NCBI GenBank assembly: GCA_034509425.1
Contig: JAVTVJ010000297.1
Coordinates: 893,501 to 957,500 of the forward strand
Direction of reading: 5' to 3'
DNA: 64,000 bases
Origin: Eopsaltria australis
Lineage: Eukaryota; Chordata; Aves; Passeriformes; Petroicidae
The translations under genes and the position numbers were made by a program. A model generated the notes under the pieces. That model saw nothing but the letters and a program-made list of their open reading frames with translations, did no database searches and had not been told where the DNA came from. Positions 33,647 through 44,955 of the stretch are shown here, in pieces; within the stretch, counting starts at the first letter, position 1, and each line of letters begins with the position of its first letter.

Positions 33647-34795
33647 GGGGGAAAAAAGGGGGAGACATTTAAATCCTGTCACTGGAGTTGTCCCAGCTCT
33701 GCACAGCGCTGTGCACCTGGAAATCGCCTGAAGAATGAATTTGGGGGATTTTTTTTCTCCTACTGATTATTTCAGTTTAATTGTGCATCTCCATCCCAAC
33801 TTCGTGGTCATTGTGCCTTTGATTATTGAAATTTTATATTATTTTATATGTGACTTCCCAGTCCCAGACTGGACAATTTGATCCTCGTGTTTTGTGCCAG
33901 GTGATGTCGAGGCCCTATCCCTGCAGCTGGGATTTGGGAGGAAAAAGGGGAAGACATTTAAGATTTGTCACTGGAGTTGTCCCAGCTCTGCACAGTGTTG
34001 TGTGCTATGGAAATTGCCTGAAGAATGAATTTGGAGGATTTTTCTCCCTATTGATTGTTTCAGTTTAATTGTGCATCTCCACCCCAACTCGGGGGTCACT
34101 CTCTGTGCATTTGATTATTTAAACTGCGATTTTTTTTTAGTCCCAGATTGGACAATTTGATCCTCGTGTTTTGTGCCAGGTGATGCAGAGGGCACAGTCC
34201 CTGCTGCTGGGATTTGGGGGAAAAAAGGGAAAACATTTACAATTTGTCATTAGGGGGAAAAGAGAAAGACACTTAAAGTTTGTCACTGGAGTTGTCCCAG
34301 CTCTGCTCACTGCTGTGTGCTATGGAAATTGTCTGAAGAATGAATTTGTGGGATTTTTCTCCCTATTGATTATTTCAGTTTAATTGTACATCTTCATCCC
34401 AACTCGGTGGTCACTGTCTGTGCCTTTGATTATTTAAATTGCAACTTCTCAGTCCCAGATTGGACAATTTGACCCTCGTGTTTTGTGCCAGGTGATGCAG
34501 AGGGCACAGTCCCTGCTGCTGGGATTTGGGGGAAAAAAGGGGAAGACACTTAAAATTTGTCACTGGAGTTGTCCCAGCTCTGCACAGTGCTGTGTGATAT
34601 GGAAATTTCCTGAAGAATGAATTTGATTATTTCAGTTTAGTTGTGCATCTCCACTCCAACTCGCTGGTCACTGTCTGTGCCTTTGATAATTTCAACTGTG
34701 ACTTCCCAGTCCCAGATTGGACAATTTGATCCTCGTGTTTTGTGCCAGGTGCCAGGGACCCAGCACGGTCCCTGCTGCTGGGATTTGGGAATTTG
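33647..34795. repeat. Tandem array, four units of about 260-312 bp
   Basis: Four head-to-tail copies begin near 33647, 33939, 34218 and 34530. Two anchors show this. CACTGGAGTTGTCCCAGCTC starts at 33680, 33969, 34284 and 34561. The sequence around GTCCCAG..TGGACAATTTGA starts at 33861, 34140, 34452 and 34709. Unit lengths differ because copy 3 has a roughly 36-bp internal duplication of its A/G-rich head, and copy 4 lacks about 25 bp near TTCTCCCTATTGATT. Each unit has a purine-rich head (GGGGAAAAAAGGGGAAGAC type), a middle with CTGAAGAATGAATTTG and TTTCAGTTTAATTGTGCATC, and a T-rich end. Frames of 70-80 codons at 33826-34068 and 34171-34383 repeat because the DNA repeats. Unit lengths are not consistent multiples of three, so coding is unlikely. 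The family is not recognised. Confidence 0.95.
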
Positions 34796-36588
34796 GGAAT
34801 TGAGGATGAGATTTCAGCTTCTCCTGCAGTCAGTGGGGAGAAGGAAAGGAGCAGCTTTAGGCAGAGCTTTCTCCTTCCAATGGTGCCGTGGTTTTCCCTC
34901 TGGAGAAATCCCTCTCCCCACCGGCAGCGGAAGCCCCAAGACAAACCTTGTGTGCAGAAGAAGAAACCAGAGGATGTAAATCCCTTATTTCTGGTTCTTG
35001 TGGAAAAGCTTCTTCACTGAGACACTCTGTCTGGCACGATTATCATTAATTATTTCAATGTTCATACTTGCAGGCTGCAAACAAACCCCAAAAATTCTTT
35101 TAAAAAATGAAGTGGAAAAGCTGCCAACAACAACTTCTAAAAATAATTTTACTAATAACAAAAAAATAGGTTATGGAGTGGGTTTGTTTTTTTTTTGTTT
35201 ATTTATTTAAGGTTGGCCTTTTATTTCTGAGTCTCTGTCACATTTGCAAGAATTTTTGCAACTTTGGGGACTTGTGATTTTCTTGCTTATCTGAAGGAAG
35301 GCTCTGATTCTCATTTAATCTCTGCCTGTGAAAGCTGAGGCTTGAAGAAAATCTCCAGCCCCAGCCACACTCTCTGTATCATCAGGAAAATTGGCAACTA
35401 TTAAAATATTTGCAAATACTCTTCTTGCCAGTTTTCTTTCCTCAGTTCTGCTCTCAGCCATCAGCAGGGGACCTTTGGAGGGATAACTGCTCCCTCCACG
35501 GAATCTTCCTGAGCCCAGTTCAGAGCTGGTGCCTGCAAACACAACTGCACTGGCTTCAGAAATTAAAGGGAAGCAATCAAAAACGCCATTGATTTTTGGT
35601 TTGTGCTATTTAAGCTTTTTATTTACCTATTTCCTCCCTTTCTAAGTGGGAAAAATGCCATTTTTGAAGCTCCTGGCTGCATTAAAAAAGAAATATGAAA
35701 ATTTTCAATATTTATCCTGTGGAAAACTTCATTTTGGGCACTTTATTATGAATATGTGGCCTTTTATTTTTGAAAACACCTGCCAACTTCTGTCCTTCTG
35801 TCTCTTCCTCCTGAAATTGGTGCAAAGATGACATTGGGAAGTTTTAGATGTGTTGGGATAGGATGGAAGTTGCTCCTTGTTTGCTGCTGGTGGCTTTGGT
35901 GGAAGGGAAGGAGGGGAATGGCACCAGGGCAGTGCAATCCAAGGATTTCCCTCTTTATGGATACAGGAAAACACCCTCAGGTTCCTTATTGCTCACCTGG
36001 GGAGGCTGCAATGAATTTTTGTGTTATTTTGAGCCCTGTTTCAAGGATTTCAAATCCTTTTGGATGCTTCCTGGCACTGGGATGCTGATGGCCTTGCTTT
36101 ACCCAGCTCTGGGGAATTTAAATTCCTCAATGCACAGGGAAAAATCAGCTGAAATGGTCATGGGATGGATCAAACTGGAATTTGTCTTGGGAAGTGGCAG
36201 CATCCAGGTTGATGTGAGTTATGGGAGTTAGTCCATACAAAGGCTGGCTTAAAATATCCCAAAATCAGGGGAAGCAGCCAGCAGGAGTCATGGGGCAGGG
36301 ACAAGAGCATCCTTTCCCCAGACTCCTTGGCCCAGCCAGCAAATCCTCCATTTGAATTGTGAGGCAAAAAGGGGATTTTTGTCTCATTTTCCTTTTTTTT
36401 CCCCCACTTCAGCATCAAAAGTCCAACAGGAAGCAGAGGAGATTTGAGGAATTTTTATCTTCTCATTATTTGGATTTCTCCAGGAGCTGTTACAACTCCT
36501 GCATGAGGTGTGGGGATGCTGAAAATCTCATATTTGGGAAAGGCAAGCTGACAAAAACAGGGGGTGGTGACAGGCTGGGCTCAATTTA
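34796..36588. other. Unique non-coding stretch
   Basis: Begins with short GGGAATTT repeats trailing off the array. A T-run lies at about 35188-35199. No recognised gene; frames up to 127 codons (35848-36231) lack recognisable features. Confidence 0.5.
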
Positions 36589-36692
36589 GGATCATGGAAG
36601 AGTTTGGGAGGGAAGGGACCTCAAACCCAATCTCATGCCATGGGGAGGAACACCTTTCATACACCAGATTGCTCCAAGCCCCATCCAACACT
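36589..36692 (-). mobile_element. CR1 LINE, 3' end fragment
   Basis: Antisense CR1 tail: GGATCATGGAAGAGTTTGGG, AGGGAAGGGACCTCAAACCC, GCCATGGGGAGGAACACC (36637-36654) and GATTGCTCCAAGCCCCATCC (36667-36686). About 104 bp, moderately diverged. Confidence 0.88.
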
Positions 36693-38832
36693 TTCCTCCT
36701 TATTTTCTGCCTTTCCTTTGCTCAGCAAAGTCCAAAACCTGGTGTTTAATCCACAATTTGGTACCAGCTGAAGCCCTGATTCGATTGCTGTTAATTTGAT
36801 GCCATTTATCAGTGAATGGTGGAGCAGTGACTGCTCCTGTGTACAAGAACTCCATTTAGTGCTGGGGAAACACTGAATATCAAATTGCTTCAAAATCACA
36901 GCTTGTTTTCACATCCCAAAAATGCTTTTTTTCCTGGGGAATGAATGGCTGGGCCTGGATGAGAGGGAGTTGCAAGTGGGATGTTGGCAGGGATGAGATG
37001 GATACAACAAAACAAGAGGAGAACTGAGAGTTTATTAAACATCCACAGTTGCTTTTTGGGCCGCGTTTTCAGACATGAATCAAGGGGAAGATGATGGGAA
37101 ATGCACAATTGTAGCCCTTGTTTGGACATGGTTTTTCTGTCTATTTGTCTCATGTGAACCCTTCATCCATCACATCAATTTTCTGGGACAAAGGATGCCT
37201 CAGGATTATTGGGAAATTACTGATTTCCAGGAGACACCTTTCCCTCCCCTGCATTGCCTTCAATTTGGGAAAACCCCACTATTTTGGTTTTTTATTTTTA
37301 TTTTTTTCCCCCTGGGATGTAGGTGAAGATGGGGACAAGGTCCTGCAGTGTCCCTGCTTTGTAGGGATTTAATCTCTGGGTGAAAAAGGAGATGCCCAAA
37401 AATTATGGGATTTAAAAGTATTTTTTATGGCTTAATTGAATGTGAGCTGGTGCAAAAATGAAGGAGGGGTTTCCCTGCTGGGTGTGGGTGGGAGGGAGGG
37501 TGACTGTTGGCAAACAAGAAAATTAAATAAAATTTGGGTTAAAGGAGATGCTGCAAAATGAGGAATTTTGGCTTTTTTACGTATCTCTGTGAAGAGGAAC
37601 TTAGAGCAGGTCAGAAGTTGATTCTCTGAGGGGCCAATTCCACCACGCGGATGCTGGAAACACGTGAGGAGCTGAGGTGCATCTTCTCTTTCTGCCTCCT
37701 TCACCAAGCACAGAGATTTTTGCATTAAAACAACAACAAAAAAAACCCCCACAGCTGGAATTAGGCAGGCGAGAAAATGCAAATTCATGGCACAGAAAAG
37801 AAAAGCAGAGCATGAAAGGGAAAAAACATCCTGATTGCTCGCAAGGGGAGGGATGGCTCAAGGGCTTTCATTTTTTTTTTAATAGAAATATTATTGCAGT
37901 TTATTCCTATTCTTTGTGATGGGAGATGGAGGTTGTCTCATGTCCAGGCCAATGAGGGGTCTATTTTATTTATTTTATAGGGTGAGGCTGATTAGCCCAC
38001 CCTGTCTGCTCCTTTTCCTCCTCCACGTGGGCATCTCCTGGTGGATGGACACAGCTCTGGGATTGTGGCCTGGGATTACCTTTCTCTGTTGGTTTTGGGC
38101 CATTCCACCTCCCCGTTTCTCCCTGGAGATTTATTGTATTAAACTTTCAGGGTTTTTTACCTAAAGGCTGGGAACAAAGGGAGATTTGTAGAAGATTTGT
38201 GTGAGGCGAGGGCTCGTATTTGGTCTGGATTTCAGAGAGGTAAAATAAAATGCTGAACCTCGTGCAGATAAACCTCTGGGAGTTCCCCTGGCTACCAGTG
38301 GCATATTTCTCCTGTGATCCTCCAGGAGGTTAAGGGTGAAGCTGGAGCTCTATGAAGAACGATTTGTTTGCTCTTAACAGAGGCAGGGACAGATGAAGTG
38401 GGTGAGCACAACTTGGGGGTGTTGGAGTCATTTCTTTTCAGGGCTCAGCCCTTGCTCAGGTCCCCCCTCAGTGCTTGCAGGATGCTCTTGTGCTTCCCAG
38501 ATTTTCTCCTGTCTGCAGATCAGGAAAACTTCCTAACAAAAATAATGAATGAACTGGTGATGGGTGTGTTCCAAACAGAAACCTTTTGTCATTATTCGCT
38601 CTTTACTTTCAGCTGTATAAAAAGTGTAGGATAAATTGATTTTTCTGGACAAACTGGCCTTGGAAAGGTTTGTCACTGTAAGGAATTTTTGTCATTGTTT
38701 TGTCTTATAAAATATCACATGAAAGATTAGAAACAGCCTGTCCTGGACACAGCCTTAGTTTGTATCTATTGGGTTTTTGCCCTCAAATGTGCAACACAAT
38801 GGACAAGGATTTCATCAACAGGTGCAGAGCAC
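36693..38832. other. Unique non-coding stretch
   Basis: No mobile element recognised. Short A- and T-runs at about 37729-37746 and 37868-37882. Frames up to 118 codons (37432-37788 minus) are unrecognised. Confidence 0.5.
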
Positions 38833-38980
38833 CAAGGAATCCTGGAATGTTTTGGGTGGGAAGGGACCTTAAACTCAACCAGTGCCACCCCTGCCATGGC
38901 AGGGACACCTCCCACTGTCCAGGATACTCCAAACCCTGTCCAACCTGGCCTTGGGCACTGCCAGGGATGGGATGTGGTGG
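38833..38980 (-). mobile_element. CR1 LINE, 3' end fragment
   Basis: Antisense CR1 tail: GGAATCCTGGAATGTTTTGG, GGGAAGGGACCTTAAACTC (38859-38877), TGCCATGGCAGGGACACCTC and CCAACCTGGCCTTGGGCACT (38940-38959). It ends after GCCAGGGATGGG. Confidence 0.93.
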
Positions 38981-41343
38981 AAGATGCCTGAACCATCAGG
39001 GTGAAATCTCTGCCCCCAGGTGAATTTCCACACCAGCATCTCCCTAAAACTCTGCCAGCCAAAAATCTTAAAATACTGCAGAGAAGAAAATGAAAAAAAA
39101 AACTAAAAATCAATTAGCATCACTAATTAACTATAGTAATATAATTTAATTCACTGAATGGAAATACAGCAGCTCTGGCCCTGTGCCATGGTAAATTCTG
39201 CATGGTGGGGGCTTTCTTGTGGTCACACATCCATTCTGAGACCTGACAATGATGAGCAGATTTTAAACATTTAAGTTTTACTGAAGGAATTTTATTGCCT
39301 TGCTCGGGCAGTGAATACCTCACAGCAGTGATTTGGGGATTTAAAAAAGAAAAAAACTGGAGGAAAAAACCTAAAACTTCAATATTCTATTGTTTTGTGT
39401 CACTGCTTGCTGTTGGAAGGGTTGAGAAGAAGCTGGAGCCTCACCATAGAAGGATCCATATCAGTAATCAAATATAATCCCTATTTTGCCAGGTTTCCTG
39501 GGCTGTCCCATCTGCCATCACCACCTGTGATAATTTTCCTCCTTTTTTTTTTGCACTAAATAATCAATTACAATATTCTGCCTTCCCCCCCCCCCCCCCA
39601 CCCCCCCCTGCACACTGCTTTATTACAACTGGCTCTGGTTAGGGATTTTTTTTTTGGATGTCAGTGAGGAGGTGTGGGTAACTCTGTGCAGGCTTTTTGA
39701 GCTCTGGAATGGGCACTGTGGAGTCCTGGGCTCCCAATTTCGGGACCTGCTCTCCATTAACATTAAAAACAGATGACCCCACGTGTGGAAATGAGAATTT
39801 ACTGAGTCAAGAGATGTCAGACTTTGCAATTTTCTGTCACAAAACGAAGCCCTGGGTGTTGGTAACATCTCTGAAAGATCCAAACAAGGCCCATCCCAGC
39901 TCGAGTTTTGTGGGAAAAGTCAAGAGGGAAACATTTTGGTGGGAACTGAGCAAATTTGGCCAAAGAGAGTGAGCAGAGAGGACTGTGGACACAAAAGTTC
40001 ATATTTTCCAGGTGAACTTTAGAAAATATCTGCACTTTGAAAAGCAGGGAATGCAACAAATGGATTTATTGTTTAGGGAACATTCTGGGTGTTTCAGGTG
40101 TGGGATGTGCCAGTGCTGCCTGGGGGATTTGGGGTGGTTCTCACACACTGAATATCCCTTCAGTGGGTCCATACTGATGATTTTAGACCTGGCTTAGGCA
40201 GGCCTGAGCAGGGTTTTACCCCTGTGCCCTGGTTTGTCCCATGGGGCTGAGCAAGAACCAGCACAAGGAGCTGTTAAACCTCCTTTATTTCCAGGGAAAA
40301 GGGAAAATATCAGCATTGGGGACTTTCAAAGGCAGAGCAGAACAAAAAGGGCAGGGATGGGAGTGGAGCAGACATTTCCACTCCTGGGCTCTGTGGCACT
40401 GCAATCACAGATCCCTCCCACAAGAATATTTTAAAAGTAGCCACCTTTTTATGTGCCATCAGTTGAGAGGATCTGGGGACAAAAGGATGGTCCTAACCCA
40501 GCCCTTTGCTGTCGTTTTGTGGGGAATTTCCCCTGGTAATGTCCACAAATTTCATTTCCAAAGTTTTCATCCCATCTGCTCCCTCTCAGACCCAAAATGA
40601 TGCTCTTCAGCACCCACCAAAATTAAAAGTTGGTATTTGCTGTGCACTCAAAGAGCTGCTGGATGCCTTCAGCCTGGATCCGATTTATCTTTATCAAGAT
40701 GAACTCATTGCAGCTCAGTTGGATTTAAAACCAGGCTTTATATTTTCTTTTGTAATTTTATGCTTAGGATGGGGACTGTGCATAGGAACCTGCTGAAAAA
40801 ATGTGCACTTGCTCAGCTGCTTTTAGAGCCAGGCTTAACTTTCAGTGATGCTCCTTTTTACTATGAAAAGGGGATTTTAGTATTGTTTTTAGTCCAGTAA
40901 GATTAATAAGGTCTCTGCTAATTTGCTTTTTGGAGATGGCAACAGAAGGGGCACAAAACCTGGACATTGTGGTAAATTTTTGATCATAGAAAACAGAAAA
41001 CAGGTCAGGAAATTACGCTTTAAAAAGAACAAACTTTAAAAATAAAAAGCCCCAAAATGCGCCTTGGCCGAGCTTTTTAAAAAACATGACACATCCCCTA
41101 AATATGTCACGTTTATTTTTACAATCCTATAAATAAAAAAGTTGAGTGAGAAAATAATCCCTCGGCCGTTCTTGGGAGCGCAGCCCCTGCCAGGAAAGGT
41201 CTCTGCAAATAGCAGAGGTCAGAACTGCCTGGGATCTCTCCCCCAGCCCTCTGGAACCAAGGAACACATCCTTGTGTACATTCCAGAAACCATGGATGGC
41301 TGTCCCTCCTCGGATTGTAAATCCTGGTGACTCTGAGATGCCA
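38981..41343. other. Unique non-coding stretch
   Basis: No mobile element recognised before the LTR. It contains a poly-C run (39585-39608). An A/T-rich segment at 41030-41140 has several AATAAA and TTTATT motifs. The 119-codon + frame at 40241-40600 has no recognisable features. Confidence 0.5.
39585..39608. repeat. Poly-C tract with one interruption
   Basis: About 15 C residues, one A, then 8 C residues. The complementary G-run could fold into quadruplex-type structures. Such tracts are also common sites of assembly and sequencing error. Confidence 0.93.
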
Positions 41344-41349
41344 AGCAGG
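41344..41349. repeat. Target-site duplication, left copy of the LTR
   Basis: AGCAGG, matched exactly by 41695-41700 on the other side of the LTR. The CA and TG at the element ends extend the apparent match to CAAGCAGGTG, so the exact cut could shift by a base or two. Confidence 0.85.
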
Positions 41350-41694
41350 TGTCGCCCTGAATTTTAGAGTGTGCTGTGTTGATACTTAGTAGAGAAGGTT
41401 CTCATAGATTTTATGTAAACATAGTCAATGTTTTGCTAACTGGCCAAGGATTGCTTTGTACCTTTGGTATTGTTTGTCATTCCTTTCCCAAGGGCAGGGA
41501 AGGTTGATGGACTGTGTTCCTTACCTATGGAGTTGGAGAGGTGGTAACCTCATTGTCCAGTCCATAGCTGTCTGTGACAAGATATATAAATACAAGAATA
41601 AAGAGAGGCTGGGCGCTCTCCTGCTCTCCTGCCCAGCCTTGGTAGCTCTGACCTGACCTGAATGCCTGATTTCTTCGTGTCCAACTGTACGACA
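41350..41694 (+). mobile_element. Solo LTR of an endogenous retrovirus, ERVK-like
   Basis: A 345-bp element begins TGTCGCCC and ends GTACGACA, so its termini are inverted TGTCG/CGACA. It is flanked by identical 6-bp target duplications AGCAGG (41344-41349 and 41695-41700). A 6-bp duplication is typical of class II (beta-retrovirus-like, ERVK) integrations. A TATA-like box at 41582-41592 followed closely by AATAAA at 41597-41602 sets the orientation as + and gives the usual U3-R-U5 order. No internal viral genes are present on either side, so this is a solo LTR left by recombination between the two LTRs of a provirus. The family name cannot be given without a library search. It could act as a promoter or polyadenylation site for neighbouring DNA. 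Confidence 0.9.
41582..41602 (+). promoter_or_regulatory. LTR TATA-like box and polyadenylation signal
   Basis: ATATATAAATA (41582-41592) is followed by AATAAA (41597-41602). This close spacing is seen in many retroviral LTRs, where the signal lies near the U3/R boundary. Activity is unknown. Confidence 0.65.
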
Positions 41695-41700
41695 AGCAGG

Positions 41701-42502
41701 TGCCAAAATATTCAGAGAGAAAGGAAAATCTGCCCTTGGCTACTGTTTGTTTAGTGCTGACTTAGTGCTTTAACTATTTTGGCCTGGGAATTTTGTGACA
41801 AACACTTTTAGACTGAAAACTTACAGTTTATTGGAGTGGGTTTTTCATGGGAAAAGCCCAGCTTTGATGCATCTGAGATGACCAAGCAGCATCAGGAATT
41901 TTGAAGGACTCAGTTGTATTTTGTTTTCTCTGTGTTGATTTTTATTTATTGTTTTCCCCGTGGGGATTTTACACCCAGTAATCTTGGTGGTGGTTGCTGC
42001 TCAAAAGAATTCGGTTTGAAATTTGTTTTCCTCTGTGTAAAGAGATTTGTAAGGGATTTTTATTTCTTGCCTGACCATGATTTAGGTGAGTTCTGGTTTA
42101 GATGCTGATGCTGCAGTAGGAGCAGCAGAAATGAAATGCTTTGGGAAGGGCAGAGGTGGGAGGAAGTTCATCCTTTCCATCTTCTCTGGTGTAGTTTTCA
42201 TCTTTTAATGCATTTGAAGAGATTAATTCTAATTTATGCCCCTTCAGGGGCAGCTGGGGATTTGCTCTGGGGCTGTCAGTGGGCAGGGGGTTATCCCAGC
42301 CCTGGAGCACCCACAGGGCTCAGGGTGCTGGGAATGCCCTGGGTGCTCCCTGAGCAGCGTCCTCTGCTCTGCCCATGGAGGGAAAGGTGGGGTTTATCCC
42401 CAGAATTCTCATGGATTTGTTTTAAATTTCCAATTCCAAGGGAAACATCAGAGTTTGACCTTTGGAGGAAGGTCCAGTGCTGGCCTTGGCCATGCTGGGC
42501 CA
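41701..42502. other. Unique non-coding spacer
   Basis: Nothing recognised between the LTR and the next CR1 tail. The 126-codon + frame at 42136-42516 has no recognisable content. Confidence 0.5.
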
Positions 42503-42570
42503 AAGCTTGGACTTGATCTTGGACTTGATCTTGGAGGTCTTTTCCAACCTCAACATTCTGGTGATTCCTG
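42503..42570 (+). mobile_element. CR1 LINE, short 3' end with internal 12-mer repeat
   Basis: Sense-strand CR1 tail of the subfamily ending GATCTTGGAGGTCTTTTCC, then CAACCTCAACATTCTGGTGATT (42546-42567). CTTGGACTTGAT is perfectly duplicated in tandem (42506-42517 and 42518-42529). Truncated to about 68 bp. Confidence 0.78.
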
Positions 42571-44087
42571 AGCCACTTCATTTTGAAAATAATTTAAAAC
42601 CAAAGCAATATTTATGGGGAGAAGAGGGGACTGATGCTTTCAGGGACTGGTTCCCCTTCTTAGAGATACCAAAGTGAGACCAAACGATTTTAGCAGCTTT
42701 AAGCAGCTCTCTGCTCTGCTGAGCTGCCAGCGTGGCTGGCAGGAAGGATGTTCCTTACACATCCTGGGAGGAAAGGAATCCTAAATTGCTCCCCTCTTTT
42801 CTTGGGAAGTGCTCGGAGGAAGTTCCAAGGGCAGGGACTGAGGGCACACCATGAGCCCATCACTCCCCCCATCACTGCCCTCTCTGTCATTTTCTTCCTG
42901 AATAATTTTCTTTTATTATTTCACTTCCCTCTCCACCCCAAACCCAGACTTTCCCCACTGTGTTTGCTTTCATCAGAATCAAAAATTCCTTTTAGTGCCT
43001 TTTGCCCTGGCTAAACCTTCAGCTTTTTCCGAGTCCTTCAGCTCCTTAGGAAATTTATTATCAATACAGGCTGGATAAATGGAATCAATGAGGGTTTTGT
43101 GGGAGGTGTGAGACTCTGAGCTCGTTCCTAAATAAATAGGGAAGAGGGAGAGGATGAGTGAGCTCCACTGGGTTTGATTCCTGAGGAAAGAGGTGCTGGA
43201 GCACACAGAAATCTTCTCTAAAAGGCATTTTCCTTCTCTTTTGTATCTTTAATTTTAAAACTAAGCTTTATTGCACCCAGTGACTGTGATCATCTCTCTC
43301 ATGCTCTTGGGGGTGGTGGCTCTGGGAGAGAATCCTGCACGTGGTCCTTGCTCTTCGTTATCTTGAATTACACAAATGATTTTAAAACATGTGTCAATAG
43401 GCTTTTAAAGCAAGCAGATTCTGTTCTGATTAATTAATCATACAGTTTCTCAGCTTCAAATGAACTTTTTTAATGACAAGTGTTCGTTTTTTTTAATTTA
43501 TTTTTTTGGGGGCTGTTTGTTTTTACACATCTGCATACTGCTTAGTTTGAACTTATTAATTAGAATAAATAAAAAATAAGGAAAGCAGCAGGTGTTCTCT
43601 TATGTCTTCTACAAAGAATCTTATTCTTTAAATTTTACCAGATTATTTTATTCCTGCTGCTTCACGCTGCAGGTTTCACAACAGAAATATTTTCTTTTAT
43701 TCACATGAGACTTTTTTTGGGTTTTTTTTTTTTTATTTTTTGTGGGCAATTTGAAGGCTGTCATGGTTTGTGGAGAAGAAAACATTCTTATAATGTCTCC
43801 TTGCTGCTCCATGACTGATTTTACACGGACTCAGGAGTGAGTTTTAAATAAGTGGATTAGCCCAAAATATTCTGGGGAAGCTACAAAGAGAAATGGGGCT
43901 TTTTTCCTCCCAATTTCACTTGCAGAGACCGTGTTTGGGAGTGGTTGTTTATATCAGGCTGATTTTTTCTTTTCTTGAAGGAGGAGAATGGGTGAATTAT
44001 GTGTTTGTCTGTCACAATTTTTATTTTTAAGGCTTAAGGGCTCAATCTTTCGAGCAGTTGAACATATGAGAGCAAAGATGAGAGGCT

Positions 44088-44120
44088 ATTAATATTATTA
44101 TTAATATTATTGTTATTATT
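44088..44120. repeat. (ATT)n-rich simple repeat
   Basis: Imperfect run of ATT and AAT units within an AT-rich segment, about 33 bp. Confidence 0.85.
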
Positions 44121-44651
44121 CAATGTATTTATTGACTTTTAAATTAGTTTTTTAATGTTCTCCATGACTCCAGAACCTAGGGCATGTGGAGCAGCTGCTG
44201 TGGCTGAGGGGTGCAGTGAGGATGAGATTTGGGGGTGCAAGAAAATTCCCTGTTTCTTGTCCCTGACCTCCTGGGCAAGAGAAATCTTTGGGTGGTTCCT
44301 GAGAGAGCGCACAAAAAATCCAACCAAAGACATTAAATATCAATTTCCAGCCCATGAGTTGTTTATCACATCCTAAAAATGAGGAATATCCACATTTAAG
44401 TACTTGGGTGTGGGCTCAGCCTGTGGCCAGGGGTGACCTGCACGAAGTCATCACGGTTTTATTCCCCCTTTTCAATCTCTTAAAATAAATTTCAAATCGA
44501 CAGATTAGAAATTCCAACCAACAGAGTTAAAAAGGAAAGAGCAGGCATCACCTTTTGCTGCATCCCGCCTGCAAACTCTCCTCCTTTTCTTTTTTTTTTT
44601 AATTTTTTTCTTTATTTTTTATTGTTCTCCCTATTTTATTTTTAATTAAAA

Positions 44652-44757
44652 GCCGAGCGCGGCCGCGAGCGACTGGCGCGGAAAGCTAAAAAGCCACTTG
44701 AAAGTTTGGCGGAATTATTTTCGCGCGGCTCAAACGCCGGGCGAGGATTAGAAAACG
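44652..44757. other. CpG-dense patch with a NotI site
   Basis: Sixteen CpGs fall within 106 bases, including GCGGCCGC at 44659-44666 and TCGCGCGG at 44721-44728. The upstream 90 bases are almost pure A/T with long T-runs, so the change in composition is abrupt. It may be the core of a promoter, enhancer or small unmethylated island. No TATA box at a convincing distance, splice donor or start-codon context decides between these. Confidence 0.6.
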
Positions 44758-44891
44758 GTTTAAAAGCTTCCCCCCACATCCCAAAGTTATCCATCAGAGG
44801 CCCCTCGGAATGCCCAGATGAATATGGGAGTGGACAAGGTTCTGGTTCCTTTCAGAGAGCTGCCTCGACCTTCTGGGTTTTTCCTCGGGCA

Positions 44892-44955
44892 TTGATGTTT
44901 GGTGCGTATGAAAGGATTTCTCCAGGGGTTTTCTCCAAGGGTTTTGTGGGAAGTG
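44892..44955. repeat. Dispersed direct duplication, copy 1
   Basis: Shares an ordered set of blocks with 46252-46315: TTGATGTT, GGTGC, ATGAAAGGATTTCTCCAGGG, TCTCCAAGGGTTTTG and then GTGAAG. Differences are small indels and substitutions. Neither copy has recognisable mobile-element ends. Confidence 0.75.

Noticed and set aside
33826..34383. Pair of similar 70-80-codon frames, a possible repeated protein
   Set aside because: They are similar only because the underlying DNA is tandemly repeated. Unit lengths are not consistent multiples of three, and the frames break between copies.
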